64,000 bases of DNA from Ulota crispa. Lineage: Eukaryota > Streptophyta > Bryopsida > Orthotrichales > Orthotrichaceae. Both the position numbers and the translations under genes were made by a program. Shown here in pieces: positions 1-11,491 of the stretch; within the stretch, counting starts at the first letter, position 1, and every line of letters starts with the position of its first letter. The stretch lies in the NCBI GenBank assembly GCA_963920765.1, contig OY987250.1, positions 3,410,001-3,474,000 on the forward strand. The letters run 5' to 3'. The notes under the pieces were generated by a model, which did not search any database, had not been told where the DNA came from, and was given only the letters and a program-made list of their open reading frames with translations.

Positions 1-278
1 TAGTATTGCTTCAAAAAGTTGGAAAAGTCAACAGTGCATGGTGCCTTCATGAAAATTGCAAGAAGGGCAGCTTGGGAGCTAACACCATGTATCACAATTT
101 GGGTTACAAAACAAAATGAATGTATCTCAAGAGGTAATTTTTTGCCTTCCATGATGTATTATGTATTTATGATCACTTTTGAAAAAAATTAGATCAAAAT
201 CAGTCTTTTTTTTGGGATACAAAGTTGTTTTTTTGAGGCAAAGGACGTTTTTTGTCCGTATCGACGTTTAGGGGTTAA
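1..278. mobile_element. right end of a TTAA-type element cut by the window edge
   Basis: AT-rich DNA without a credible ORF. It ends in TTTAGGGGTTAA at about 267-278, the same terminus found on the F-family elements at 3945-4857, 8749-9662 and 27419-28352. The left end would lie outside the window, so this is only a probable fragment. Confidence 0.35.
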
Positions 279-642
279 ACAGGACTTGAGCAAAAACATG
301 GGCTCCAATGTAGCAGTTAAACCATACTGCATTTTTTAGGGTTCCCCACATAAGAGCCCCTCCCCTGCAAATTTTCACTATTTGAAGAGTCCTGCATACC
401 ACTCCAACTCTGACACTGACGCAATTTTAGGGAATTTCAGATACTTTTGACATGAATCAGCCACACACAAGCACTTAAAAAAGACATTAATTAATAAAAA
501 AATCATCATTAGTGAGAGTCAAAACTTGTTTGCATTTGGACTACCGCACTGGGGAAATGCCCCTGCTCGGCAATTGAGGCAAAATTAGACACGGTTTGAC
601 AAAGTTTGCGGAGTTGGAATCCAAGCTGGATTGGGGATGCCT
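279..642 (+). mobile_element. MITE family A, left end missing
   Basis: The body resembles the complete copy at 1170-1584: a motif reading CACATAAGAGCCCCTCCCCTGCA, then GACATGAATC, then GGGGAAATGCCC, in the same order. The right terminus is intact (ATTGGGGATGC followed by TTA at 643-645). The left terminus is not recognisable and may have been lost at the junction with the TTAA-type element. Confidence 0.6.
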
Positions 643-645
643 TTA

Positions 646-1166
646 GAGCATTGCCAATGCAATCATAACCAGGCCCTGTATAACAAGCTTGTTTTTTTTT
701 AATTAATAATTTATTGTAATATAGAATTTATATGATTTGAATGGCATGACTTTTCTTGTTGAAAAAACACAATAAAGTTTTGGTTTAGGGTTTAGTGTGA
801 TTTAGATACATGGCATCAAATGTTAGCTAGATTCCAAAAAACTTAGAGGCCTCACCAAATCAAGCCTATAGAGGAAAAAATCAACCAAGGAAACAATATA
901 AGTGGTCACTTATACCATTCCTTTGGCTGATCTTTCCCTCTATAGGCTTGATTTTGTGAGGCATCTAATTTTTTTGGAATCTAGCTAACATTTGATGCCA
1001 TGTATCTAAGTCACACTAAACCCTAAACCTAAACCTTTTTGTGTTTTTTCAACAAGAAAAGTCATGCCATTCAAATCATATAAATTTTATATTATAATAA
1101 ATTATTAATTGAAAAAAAAACAAGTTTGTTATACCGGGCATGGTTACGGTTGCATTGGCAATGCCC
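646..1166. mobile_element. foldback MITE with arms of about 250 bp
   Basis: The two halves are near inverted copies: 646-895 pairs with 918-1166 around a short centre. The outer ends read GAGCATTGCCAATGCAA and its complement. TTA flanks both sides (643-645 and 1167-1169), the 3-bp duplication expected of PIF/Harbinger-type MITEs. Each arm has a short CCCTAAAC stretch. No coding capacity. Confidence 0.8.
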
Positions 1167-1169
1167 TTA

Positions 1170-1584
1170 GAGCATCCCCAATGTAGCCGCAACAAGGCAA
1201 ATTTTTTACAAAGTGTTATACCTGGCTTGAGTGAAAATTAGGGCTCCAATGCAACAGTTACTTGCAACTAAATTCTTAAGGCCTCCCCACATAAGAGCCC
1301 CTCCCCTGCATATTTGCACATTTTGGAGAGTTCTGAATACCACTCCAGAATGTCTAATTCTTTGACCCCGACATAATTTTCAAATGTTTTTGACATGAAT
1401 CTCCTCACATAAACATTTAAAAAGGCATAAACATTTATAAAGATTTGTGGTTAGTGAGTGTCATAATTTGTTTGCATTGGAGGCTGGTGGGTTGGGAAAT
1501 GCCCTTGCTCTCTAAGTGAGCTGCAATCACAGACTATCTAACAAGGTTTTTAGTGGCAGTGATATGGCTACATTGAGGATGCTC
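1170..1584 (+). mobile_element. MITE family A, complete
   Basis: Bounded by GAGCATCCCCAATGTAGCC on the left and an imperfect inverse (GGCTACATTGAGGATGCTC) on the right, with TTA at 1167-1169 and 1585-1587. It is the reference copy for the A family also found at 279-642, 10166-10571 and 11892-12636. TIR and TSD fit a Tourist/PIF-Harbinger-type non-autonomous element. Confidence 0.8.
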
Positions 1585-1685
1585 TTAGGGCCAATGATCG
1601 GGGAGAACCGAGGTATTGTCAGCCGGTTGAAAATGTAAAAACTAGTTATGAAACTATTGGTTAAAAAGATGGTCAAAATTTTCAA

Positions 1686-2173
1686 GAGAAAATTTGATGG
1701 CTATATTTGAATTTTGTAATATCTATACAAATGCCCTTGATTTTTTAGAAATTGCACAAATACCCTCAAACCACAATTTTTAGGTGTTTGTATTGTTGTG
1801 CATGCCACTTTCTTCTCCCTTTGTGCTCATCTTGCTTGTTTCCCATTTTGCCGTGCTCTATGCTTTAGCATTGGTCATAGCACATCCCTCACAAGCACCC
1901 TTGTGTTTGCTCCTACAGAAGCTCTTTTACAAGTTGACTAACAGTTTTTCTTCAAAGCAAGAACCTCATTAGCACATTATGAGGGTGGCAGTTGTAGCAC
2001 AGAGTGCAATAAAATGGGAAAGAAGCAAAGTGCACGCAAAGGGAGAAGGAAGTGGCATGCACAACAAAAAAAATGTTTGAAATTAAGATTCAAAGGTATT
2101 TGTGCAATTCATAAAAAAAACACAAGCACCTCTACAAATACTGGAAATTTTTAGGTGTTCATCAAAGTTATCC
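1686..2173. mobile_element. family D foldback element, degenerate
   Basis: The ends resemble the D family best seen at 20007-20324: an AAATTTGATGG start, internal ATTGCACAAATACCC and its inverse GGTATTTGTGCAATT, and a central CATGCCACTT / AAGTGGCATGC pair. Arms have drifted and the centre is longer than in other copies. The open frame at 1784-1972 lies wholly inside the element and is not a gene. Confidence 0.55.
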
Positions 2174-3098
2174 TTTCTTCAAACATTACAATTTATAGTA
2201 AATTATAACATACATTTAGGAAACATCCAATACAATCAAGTGAAAAAAGGGTTGAGCATGAGAAATGCCAGATTTTAGTTAGTGAAGCAAAAACTTCTCC
2301 CCATTCATTTATTAGGGCACCTCCACTCAACCTCAAAAGCTCCATCACTAGGAAACAAAATGTTTATTGTTTTTAATGTTGACCACATCTTTCTTCTACA
2401 AGTCCAACTAGGTACACTAAAGATTTAACCAATAACAAGTCTCTTTGTTTGCAAAAAGCATAAAGATTCTCTATCATCAATTATTTAACTTATTAATGTG
2501 GAAGAAAATGCAATGTTTAAAGGTATTGCTATGCACAAGAAATTTTCATGTTTTGCCATGCTAAAGATAATATTTGGTGGGTCCATGCATTAATTACTAC
2601 CTTTTCATCCAAAAGTCCTTGTAATGTGGTGGTTTGCAATACAACTATTGAAGCTCTTATCTCATTTTGGAATTGCTCCCTTAACCTTAAAAGACATACC
2701 CAACCCCAAGGGCCTTGGTGTTCAAAAAATTCTCCTTTTGTGCAAGATTACCTCAACCTAAGTATGGGTTCTTCAATTCAACTCTATGCCGATCATTCAT
2801 TGTAATTATTTGCAAGATCAAGTTCTTCTATATTTATTTGAAATGGGCACATAAGAGGTTTGATGGTTCATTTGATTCTTGCCCAAGTTTATAATTGATT
2901 CCTCAAGTGATTGTTTCTTTATTACAATTGGTCATGCACAAACACATAACCCCTATATTTGCTTCTATTCTTTCCATGATTCTTGAGGCTGCTCCATTGG
3001 GACCAAAAAATGACATTCAAGGATCAACATTAGAAAGAATGGGTGAAAAGAAGGATTAAATCACCAAATTCCCACAAAAACTTGGAACATACCTAAAA
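2174..3098. other. intergenic, nothing recognised
   Basis: AT-rich DNA. The short open frame at 2548-2805 has no recognisable domain, codon character or splice context. No tandem repeat or clear inverted repeat seen. Confidence 0.5.
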
Positions 3099-3219
3099 AG
3101 TATGTTCACACTTGATGTTAGGAGGAATATTAGCAATATGAATGTAGTCTAGAAGTATGTCTAAATGCATCTAATTTTCTTTGTTGCTACCACTCCTAAT
3201 ATCAAGTGTGAACACACCT
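3099..3219. mobile_element. family E small foldback MITE
   Basis: About 120 bp with ends AGTATGTTCACACTTGATGTTAGG and its imperfect inverse (CTAATATCAAGTGTGAACACACCT). The same element occurs at 19819-19941, where a paralogous empty site proves insertion. Confidence 0.65.
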
Positions 3220-3944
3220 TAATGCTAATCAATTTTATGAATGGAATTGCACACAAGAATGGGTGTATCCAATTTTTTCCTACCTATATACATTTTAGAG
3301 TCCACGTTATTTCACCAATGGAAACCAAAAAACAAATCCATGCTTCTTGCAATAAAGCCCAAGTTAGTAGCACAATACAGACATAACATTTAGTAGCACT
3401 ACTAGAGGCTGCTCTCCCTCCAACATAATGGTGGGGAATATTTCACACCATTCTTTAACTATGGGGACACGTGTCTGAATTTGTCAAAGTTCACGAAAGA
3501 GAGGCTCAATTTAGTGCACATATGTCAATGTGGAGACCCAAACATACCAAAAAAAGAAAAAGAAAGAAAGAAATAAATAAAAATTTTAGGATGAGGTTCA
3601 TGGATGATACCTGAAGAGAGGGAAAGGCAGCCCCTCTTCAGGCTAATGAATGTTATGGAATATACAGTCTATTGAGTTTTTTTTAATAAACATAACGCCA
3701 ACTTCCACCTTTCTCCAAATCCCCTCTTCTTTTTATAGCATGTGGACCTCAGGATGGAAAACCTCCATTTTTCTTACTAACAATAAAAAATAGTTAAAAT
3801 TTGCCCTTACTTTGCGATTGTTGATTTTTATCTGGTATACCACCAATAAAAATATCACAGGTCTTTAAATTCATAAACAAATTCAGAATTCCAAATTTTG
3901 ATTGATTATTCTTCATATGCAAATTAAAGCATTTCTTGCAACGG
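3220..3944. other. intergenic, nothing recognised
   Basis: AT-rich DNA with a purine-rich AAAG/AAAT run around 3548-3590. No credible gene. The weak open frames have no recognisable products. Confidence 0.5.
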
Positions 3945-4857
3945 TTAACCCCTAAAGTCTTAAATACCCTTTTTTGGCAACATAGCAATTTTGGGCAGCT
4001 CACTACCAATGGTTTTTTCATTTTTTTTTTTGAAATTTTCACATATGATGTGTTCAAGGAGTAGCTTTAAGGCCCAACCCCCAATTTTCATAAATTTTGA
4101 CTTCATGGTCCAAGAGTTATTGCATGATATTGCTTGGCAGGCAGCTTGGGCTTGAAAAACTTTTTTAGAAATTACATTTTTTAAATTTTGTTTTTTAAAA
4201 TTAATTCTTTAGATTTATATACACGTGGGAAGCTTTTAATCATTCCTTTTTGATCGATGAGATGAAAGTTATGAGGAGTTTTTGTTTGCGTGTAGGTATG
4301 GATTCTCTACTCTAAAATAAACTTTGAAGTCCTTTATTTTACTCAATTTTCAATAGATTGGAAAAAAACAAAACCTAAAGATATAGATTGTTTATCAAAA
4401 CAACACAAACTCTAGGATTGGTATTTTCCATTTTCATAATTAGGTTCTTAACAATTTAGTGGTTTGAATCATTCTCTACTTCTTTTTACTTACTATTTCT
4501 TTTCCATGTGTTTCACAATTCCAAATGATTTGAAAATTTTCAAGCGTGTAACTAACTTGCTTTGAAGAACAATTCCAAAAAACCACAACCATTTCAAAAA
4601 TTTTGTCATACAAATATGACCTTGTGAAGTGCAGTTGCTTGAAATTTTGCAAGATTAAAAAATGATTTTTTGTCAATTCTCACTCAAATATCTTACAATC
4701 TACATGGTAAAAATTTTGAATCTTTTTTCACATCTTTTGATACTAGTGCAGTACAAGATCTTAAACTACATGTGTCAAAAAAATCTTCTAAAATTTGGTA
4801 CTTGTACTAAAAATGAGAGCTTTGGTGAAAAAATTAACTTAGGATTTTAGGGGTTAA
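3945..4857 (-). mobile_element. family F element with TTAA ends (about 910 bp)
   Basis: Begins TTAACCCCTAAAG and ends TTTTAGGGGTTAA. The interior is the reverse complement of the interior of the copy at 27419-28352; for example, the stretch around 4300-4480 matches 27800-27980 inverted. Non-coding. TTAA at both ends with CCC/GGG termini is the pattern of piggyBac-like elements, but no transposase is present. Confidence 0.65.
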
Positions 4858-5962
4858 AGATTTGAATTCTTTGCTTCTAATGTCCACTTGAACAAATAGA
4901 AGGGATTTAGAAACGACAAGAGCAAGCCTTACGATTACTTAGAAAAAAATCATCTTTAGACTACTGTATTGACTATAGACTGCAAGGGCAAAAACTTTGT
5001 ATTGGGAGAAGCTACCTTGAGGATGTTTTAGTAGGTACACTACTCAAAAAATTGAGCAAATGCTACACAATATTTGAAGAGAACTTTTAGCTTCACTTGC
5101 TAAAACTCAGCATTTCCAGTCTCAACCAAATTTTCATTGGATTGCACTTGATATTTCCATTATTTATATCTAATATACTATAATTGGATTCTTGCTCAAT
5201 TTTTAGCTAATAATTTAGAATTCCATCAATTTTTTTGCAATATCAATTGGCTCACAATATACTAGATGCCGGTTCTCTTCAAACATTGGTGCTATATAAA
5301 TAGAGCCTCTTTTAGCCAATGTTTGGGGAGAACGGGCCTTTAGTCTATCTTTAGCTTTAGCAATTGTAAAAATCTAGTTGAATTTGAAGCTATGAGTTAA
5401 AAATTGGTCAAATTTTATATAAGAAAACCGATCATAATATATTACCAAAAACATATTGGAAATATTTGGTTTAAGAGCATCAGCACTCACACACACTCAA
5501 CAACTCCACAAGAGCACTTGGCGAGTCAGCTCCATTTGACAAGCCTCATTGTAGATGCGCCAACGCCCTATACAAGATAGGGCTCGCTCAATTGTTGCTC
5601 AAGAATAGAAACGTTTAGGGTTGGATGAATTGTTAGCACGCCCAAATCCAAGACAACCAATACTTGCAAATTGGTTGACAGGTGAGGCCCACAATTGCAG
5701 CTCGACACTTGTTCACTGTGATACGCTCTCACTACTTGATAATACTTGCGCAAGGGCAAGGACAAGACATCTGAGATTTGAACAAGCTTGTGGTTGTGGA
5801 TGCACCCTAGACACTTACTTTTGAGAGCTCTAGGATGCGTATAAGGGTGCGAATGCTCAAATCCATTGAAAAACCAATTGAAAATGGGAAATGCCGGATT
5901 TTAGCAGGTGAAAATAAAAACTTCTCCTTGGACGCGGCTCCTAATATAACTGCTGATTTCTA
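4858..5962. other. intergenic, nothing recognised
   Basis: AT-rich DNA followed by a slightly GC-richer patch near 5500-5830. Overlapping short frames there on both strands have no recognisable domain and conflict with each other. The stretch around 5885-5945 resembles 2255-2320 (AAATGCCGGATTTTAG against AAATGCCAGATTTTAG), so it is probably another dispersed repeat. Confidence 0.45.
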
Positions 5963-6701
5963 AGGTAGAAGGATCATAAACCGTCTAGGCTCAAAAACCA
6001 CTCACCTTCTAAAATGTACTCCCTCCGTACATGTTTTTTTCATAGGTTTCGAAAATGTACAATTAGTGTACACTTGAAGAAGTGAGCAATTTTAGAGCCT
6101 TATGCCACTTTAGCTTCAAAAATTCATAACTAATTCCACAAAATTCCAAAAAATTATAAAACAACTTGAGTTAGATATCAATTCTTCTTGTCTTTTAAGA
6201 AAAAAATTACTGAAAATTACTTAAAGAAGTTACACCTCCCCAAAAATTCAGTTTCAGCCTTTAGAGCATCTCCACTAGTTGACAAAAAATGGGAGGAGAG
6301 TGTGGCTAGAGCCTCTTTGCCCGTCTTGGATCTCCACTGGTGGCACGGGGGGCGAATTTGTTTGAGCAGGCTCACTCAAAATAGCTCTAGGGATGTTCAA
6401 CTACCGGTGTAGAACAAATTTTGAGCGAGCTGAGTTTATGGGATTTTGTCTATATTATGCGCTCCCGTGATGCTCGTGATCTTGTCGCAGGCTCCGTGGC
6501 AGCTCCAGAGTAAACCTTGAGATACAGATTTCTTGATAGTGGGGTGGTGAGTTGATTCTCAAGCGCAACCAATGGAGTTCACAGTCCTACCATACAAAAT
6601 TTCTCCCTCCCGTGCCCACTTGCTTGATCTCCTCGTGTGCCAGTGCCAATCTCGCCGGACCGGTGGAAATGCCCTTAGATGGTCGGTTTATGAGCCTCCC
6701 T
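5963..6701 (-). mobile_element. family C MITE, split by a nested MITE
   Basis: The left part (5963-6263) starts AGGTAGAAGGATCATAAACC and contains the C-family inner hairpin. The remainder resumes at 6675-6701 with TTAGATGGTCGGTTTATGAG and CCTCCCT, the complement of the C terminus seen at 34525. The two parts are separated by the J element at 6264-6674. TA dinucleotides flank the composite, as in Tc1/mariner-type MITEs. Confidence 0.6.
6264..6674. mobile_element. family J MITE nested in family C
   Basis: Ends are GAGCATCTCCACTAGT on the left and ACCGGTGGAAATGCCC on the right, imperfect inverses. TTA flanks it at 6261-6263 and 6675-6677. The interrupted C element continues on each side, which confirms the borders. 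A relative lies at 24925-25217. Interior is GC-richer than surrounding DNA and non-coding. Confidence 0.65.
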
Positions 6702-7200
6702 TAGGGTGTGCCCCCGCCCGACCAAAGGCAAAGCCAAAACCAGAAAACCTGGGCACAATTGTCGAAAATCGAATAAAAACAAAAGGCAGGTACCCGGGCA
6801 CTGCGGGGCAGTGCGGGCAGGGTCATTCATTTCGCACACGCGCCCCATTCCCATCATTCCGCAACGGCACCCAATGCCTCCACCCCCGGGAAAAGAAGAC
6901 CGGAAGACAAACAAAAAACGACAAAAAAGAAAAATTCAAAAGAAAAAGAAACCCCCGCTTTCGGAAGATAAAGAAATGGAGGAAAATATCATCACGCATA
7001 CCCTCCTGAACCCCCACCTGTCTACATACCCTGTCTTGAAATCTCCGTAGCAATGGAAGAACCTTCCAGTAGTACAGCACGCGAATCATTCCACCCGTAT
7101 GAAACAAAAATAATTCCAAATAGATACCAGTTTTCACACTTTATTTACAGTTTAGAAGTCCTTTATGGCGTACATTAAACAGTGCATTTAAGGTAGGCGC
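6702..7200. other. GC-rich patch, no gene assigned
   Basis: Frames are open on both strands here (6572-7009, 6706-7050, 6823-7137 reverse), but the predicted proteins are basic, low-complexity and unlike any family I know. A purine run at 6890-6960 explains the lysine-rich translations. I see no splice or start context, so no gene is called. Confidence 0.4.
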
Positions 7201-7564
7201 ACCCATAAGCGTGGAAATAAGGGTTTTGGAGTAGGTAAAATAATTGAACAACTTTGAAAAAAATACTGTAAGTAAGGAAATGGAAACCAAAAATATTGGC
7301 ATTAATTTCAAGGTTCCAATTGCAAATATTTGTTCACAAAGATTTTTCAAAGTCCAAAATCAATGAAATTGTAAGGACCATGTGTAAGAGATGCTAAAAA
7401 CAAGGCTTGCTAGTTCTCAAATAGTGAGATGGGAACTCAAAATCGTCATGGAGTCACCCACAACCATCACTTTGTCACCCATAAATATCACTTAATTACC
7501 CATAAGCACTCTGTCTTTGTTAGTGACACCCATGGGGACATCACACCCATGGGTGCGGCTACCT
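7201..7564. mobile_element. family B MITE variant
   Basis: Begins AGGTAGGCGCACCCATAAGCG and ends CACCCATGGGTGCGGCTACCT, flanked by TA at 7199-7200 and 7565-7566. It matches the B family at 31747, 33215 and 36300 at the termini, while the middle has diverged. Confidence 0.6.
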
Positions 7565-7615
7565 TAGTTGCTCTTCACAACCAAGTACCTTGGAATGTTG
7601 TCTCATGAATCTACG

Positions 7616-8045
7616 GGGGTGATATATCTACCACACCCTTCCAGCTATTCTACCACACCCTTCCAGCTATTCTACCACCCCCTAAGTAAATTTTAGATTT
7701 CTACCATCTAAAAGTTGAATTTCAAAATTTAGAATTTAGATTTGGACTTAGAGACAGTGATTTTGTCTAGAATCATAAAAAAGTTCTAATTAATCAACAC
7801 CCAATGAAAAAGCTAATTTTTTTAAATAAACAAAAGTAAAAGTAATACTTTTCCCTTGAGCTAAGCTTTTTCATTGGATGTTGTTCAATTACAACCTTGT
7901 TTTCATGCTTCTAGACAAAATCAAGGTCTCTAAGTCCAAATTTGAATTCCAAATTCTTAAATTCAATTATTTGATGATAAAATCTACAATTTACCCCTAG
8001 GATGTGGTAGAACAATTGAAAGGGTGTGGTAGACATATCAATCCC
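7616..8045. mobile_element. family K foldback element
   Basis: Terminal inverse pair around TGATATATCTACCACACCC (about 7619) and GGGTGTGGTAGACATATCA (about 8022-8040). A second inner pair is GGACTTAGAGAC / GTCTCTAAGTCC. The left arm has a local 27-bp duplication containing TTCCAGCTATTCTACCAC. Non-coding; seen once in the window. Confidence 0.6.
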
Positions 8046-8748
8046 TTGCATTGCTTGGCCACTTGGAGGCACATTCAACTCTTTAGATGCTAGGATTTCA
8101 CATGATTTACAACCTAGACTCTGCTAGTTTGTTTTTCTACAATTTCATTGTTGTTGCTAAGTCCTTTGAATATTTTTTATTGCAGTAATTATTGGAGAAA
8201 TCAATACACTACCAATAAGAATTTATATTGTGTAGAATACCAAATTTTTTGTGTGGGGCAACCTAAATGCATTATTCACTGTAGTGTAATTGAAACCATT
8301 AGTTTGTTACTTGAAATTATTAATGGATTGTAATATTAGTCACTAAGTTTTTTTTGTTCATTAAAATATAATGTAGTATTACTAGAGTAAGTTTTCATAA
8401 TAGCTCAAAACTATAAATGACAAACTAGTTTGCAGTGTAGAATTGTTTGTTGCTTCCAAAATTTTCCAGCTTTGTAGTTAGCATGGGAGTTTGCTATTAG
8501 GCAAGTTAATAAACAAAAAGATGTTATAGTTGTCAAACTACTCACCTCTAACAACAAACTTCCACAATGGTCATGATATTTTGACATGTGGAAAATTCAA
8601 ATTCTTGAAGTTTATGCGTTTCTTTGCAAGAAACTTGCCAAAACATTATATCCAGTTTTTTTGTTTTATGGTTTTTCAGCTTACTTTTATGCATGGCTTT
8701 GAAACCCCTTTGTCATTTTTTTGCAGTTCTTCAATTCCAATGAAAGTG
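8046..8748. other. intergenic, nothing recognised
   Basis: AT-rich DNA without a recognisable gene or repeat. The small open frames at 8148 and 8530 show no family features. Confidence 0.45.
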
Positions 8749-9662
8749 TTAACCCCTAAAGGACCAAGCCATTTTTTCGGTGAAAGTTACTAAAAACTGC
8801 CACTTTTGGGGGAATGAGTATAAAGGTAGGAAAAACAATTATTTTTGGAAATTCAACCATAAGATCTTGCCCTAGACTATGGGAGGTACTTGTGGAAAAA
8901 AATCAGCTCATTCTAGATGTAGAGGAGTGAGATAATGATTATTGAAGTGAAAAAAAAGTTTTTTTCCCTGCTGCCCAAAAATTTTAGAAGCCTTTGATTG
9001 CCTCTAAATCAAAAAAATTGCTCTACACAAATTTGAGGTTTATTTTTCCCATGTAGAAGACCAAGTTAGGTAAGTGTGGGAGAATTTTCAAATGAATTGG
9101 AGGTGTGAATCATACTTTGTAAAATCCTGCAATGCCGTAAGGCCATCAAATTTGCATATACATCAGGCAAAATTGGAGGATTTATGTAAAATTGAGAAAT
9201 GTGAATTACTTTAATCCAAATGGTGAAAATCAAGGAATCTTAGTCTACTACAACAAGGAAAAAAAAAAGGTCAAAAAACAAATTCACAAAGAGCACAAAA
9301 ATGAAAAGCACCAAAGGCAAAAGGAATGGAGGTATGGAAGTTTTGTACCTGCCCACAAACTAAAACCTTTCACTCATAAATTGAAATTAAATGATTCAAA
9401 GCTCTCCACATATGTATAAATCTAAAAAACAGATTTTAGATTTTTATTCTGAAATGTCCGATTTCCCCTGTTTTTCAGAAATTCAAGCATAACTTCTTCA
9501 ATAAATGTCAGAATGAAGAAAAAATTAGATGCCCAGGTAGGTCTTTGAATTCCTCATCTTCCGTAAAAATTTCAAAAAATCATACAAATTAGTTTAATCA
9601 TAAGTACATGCCCGAAATCCTAACTGTCCCCCAATGGGACAATTGATCCTTTAGGGGTTAAA
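8749..9662 (+). mobile_element. family F element with TTAA ends
   Basis: Starts TTAACCCCTAAAGGACCAAGC and ends GATCCTTTAGGGGTTAA. The interior parallels 27419-28352 (TTTTTTTCCCTGCTGCCCAAAAATTT in both, then AGAAGCCTTT). About 910 bp, non-coding; piggyBac-like by its ends only. Confidence 0.7.
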
Positions 9663-10004
9663 GTAGGCCCTGAGCAATGTGCAACCAAACATCTCAATAT
9701 AGTTGATCTACAATGAAATTAGCCAAAGTAATGAACTACAAAACCTGACTATATAATTATTAAAGAAATGAGAATGTTTTGCTAAACACGAATTTAAAAT
9801 TACAGAAGGCTTTTTGGAAAAAAGGAAAATTTCCCTCCGTGGTGCAGTAAAATTTGGAGCCCATAGTAAATATCCGCACTAATTGGAGTTACTGGTAATT
9901 TATAGGAAGTTACGAACTCCGAATGCGAGATTCAAGGAATGCAACCGCAAGAAAATCCGTGTCTGATAAATTACTAATTTGGAAGAGTCACAACAGGGTT
10001 TCTG

Positions 10005-10006
<2 letters not shown>

Positions 10007-10046
<40 letters not shown>
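10007..10046 (+). repeat. A40 homopolymer
   Basis: Forty consecutive A residues, far beyond any other run here. It could be a retroposed poly(A) tail or simple slippage; no retroposon body or target-site duplication was found upstream. The rest of 9663-10165 is featureless AT-rich DNA. Confidence 0.9.
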
Positions 10047-10047
<1 letters not shown>

Positions 10048-10165
10048 GCTTAAAACTTACCTCAATTCTTGATTGGCGATTGTAACACTACAAGAAATTA
10101 ATGGAAAAGTGGATGAAACCGCCAATCCCTCCCAGGTAAACACCATTTTAGATGAAGTTTATTAA

Positions 10166-10571
10166 GAGCATCTCCAATGTAACTAGAATAGAAGACCCCG
10201 CCATGTTGTCAGACTGGGTTTAATGACAGGGCGGGGGCATTTCCCACTCTCCAACCTCCAATGCACACACTTTATGGTACTCACTAAACATAGTTTTTTA
10301 ATTGTTTATGTATTTTTTAAGTGTTTATGTGAGAAGATTCATGTCAAAAACATTTGAAATTACGTCATGGTTAGAGAATCAAACACTTTAGAGTGGCTTT
10401 CAAGACTCTCCAAAGAGAGCAAATATGCTAGGGAGGGGCTCTTGTGTGGGGAGCCTTGAAAAATGTAGATGCAAATAACTATTACATTGAAGCTCTAATT
10501 TTTACTCAAGCCCGGTTTAATACTGTGTACAAACTTTCCCGTGCCTTGCTATGGCTACATTGGGGATGCTC
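10166..10571 (+). mobile_element. MITE family A, complete
   Basis: GAGCATCTCCAATGTAACT on the left and GGCTACATTGGGGATGCTC on the right, flanked by TAA at 10163-10165 and 10572-10574. The body matches 1170-1584 in the reverse sense: GGGGCATTTCCC lies near the left here and the AGGGGCTCTTGTGTGGGG block near the right. Confidence 0.8.
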
Positions 10572-10576
10572 TAATA

Positions 10577-11488
10577 TTAACCCTTTAAGGACCACACAAC
10601 CAAATTTTGGTCGCTGGAAGTGGTTTTTGGCCTGTACGTTGAAATCTCTCAATAATTTGGAATTTGGTCTTGAAGTATGCATGTGATCACAAGAATTTTG
10701 CATCCATCTAAAAGAATAATAATGCAATTAGGTATGTGAGTTGACATATAATGGTGTTTATACAGCATGGCTTCAAAATACGTATCCAATTTTTGTCAAT
10801 GATGGATTAAAGCAAAAACACAGTACATCAAGTATGCAAGAAGAATGTCAAATTTCAATTGCACAATTCTAAAAAATTTCAAATTGCTTAAGAAATATGC
10901 TTGTATTGTTTTCATATACGGTAGTAGTATAATTGTAGTATTTGAAGATCTATTGAAATGTTGTTGTCATTTTGGCTTTAAAATTTGTCATTCTACATTT
11001 GAGGCCAATTCTCGATTGTTTTCACCAGTTGGATTTTCCAAAATAATTTTCAAATTTCTTGTAGAACCGTTTTAGGGTAGCAAAGAAAGTGGGTTTTTTT
11101 GACCCATTTTGTCCACTTAGCTACACCTTGTGATTGCTATAGTTGTCTATTTTGTGTGAAACTAGTCTTGTTGGAAAGGTGGGAAACCCTGCTTTTTAGA
11201 AATGTAAGGCTCTTCTCAATCAAAGCTTGCATGAAAGGTTAACATTCAAAACTAAACAAGAATGAAACACAAGAGATTTTCTGCATACGGCTCACTCAAT
11301 CATTATAATATTTCACCTCCAACTGTAGATCTAGTTGAAATTTTGGTGCTTTACAATGAACAAGGTGTACTTCTGATTCATATGGTTGGATTATTGAAAA
11401 TGGGTCCATATTTGAGTCAATTCCAAATCTAAGCTTATAGCCCCTGTTATCAGTGGATTCTGTGAAAATGGGTGTGGTTGTTAAAGGG
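10577..11488. mobile_element. TTAA-ended element F-prime (about 910 bp)
   Basis: Opens TTAACCCTTTAAGGACCACAC and closes GTGTGGTTGTTAAAGGGTTAA. Termini resemble the F family but the interior does not. Non-coding. It abuts a family A MITE on the left, and its closing TTAA (11489-11492) overlaps the start of a family C MITE. Confidence 0.6.
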
Positions 11489-11491
11489 TTA

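Noticed and set aside
6572..7137. Overlapping long frames on both strands, possibly a small basic protein gene
   Set aside because: The frames overlap each other on both strands, translate purine runs into Lys/Arg-rich low complexity, and match no family I know. Part lies across the border of a MITE.
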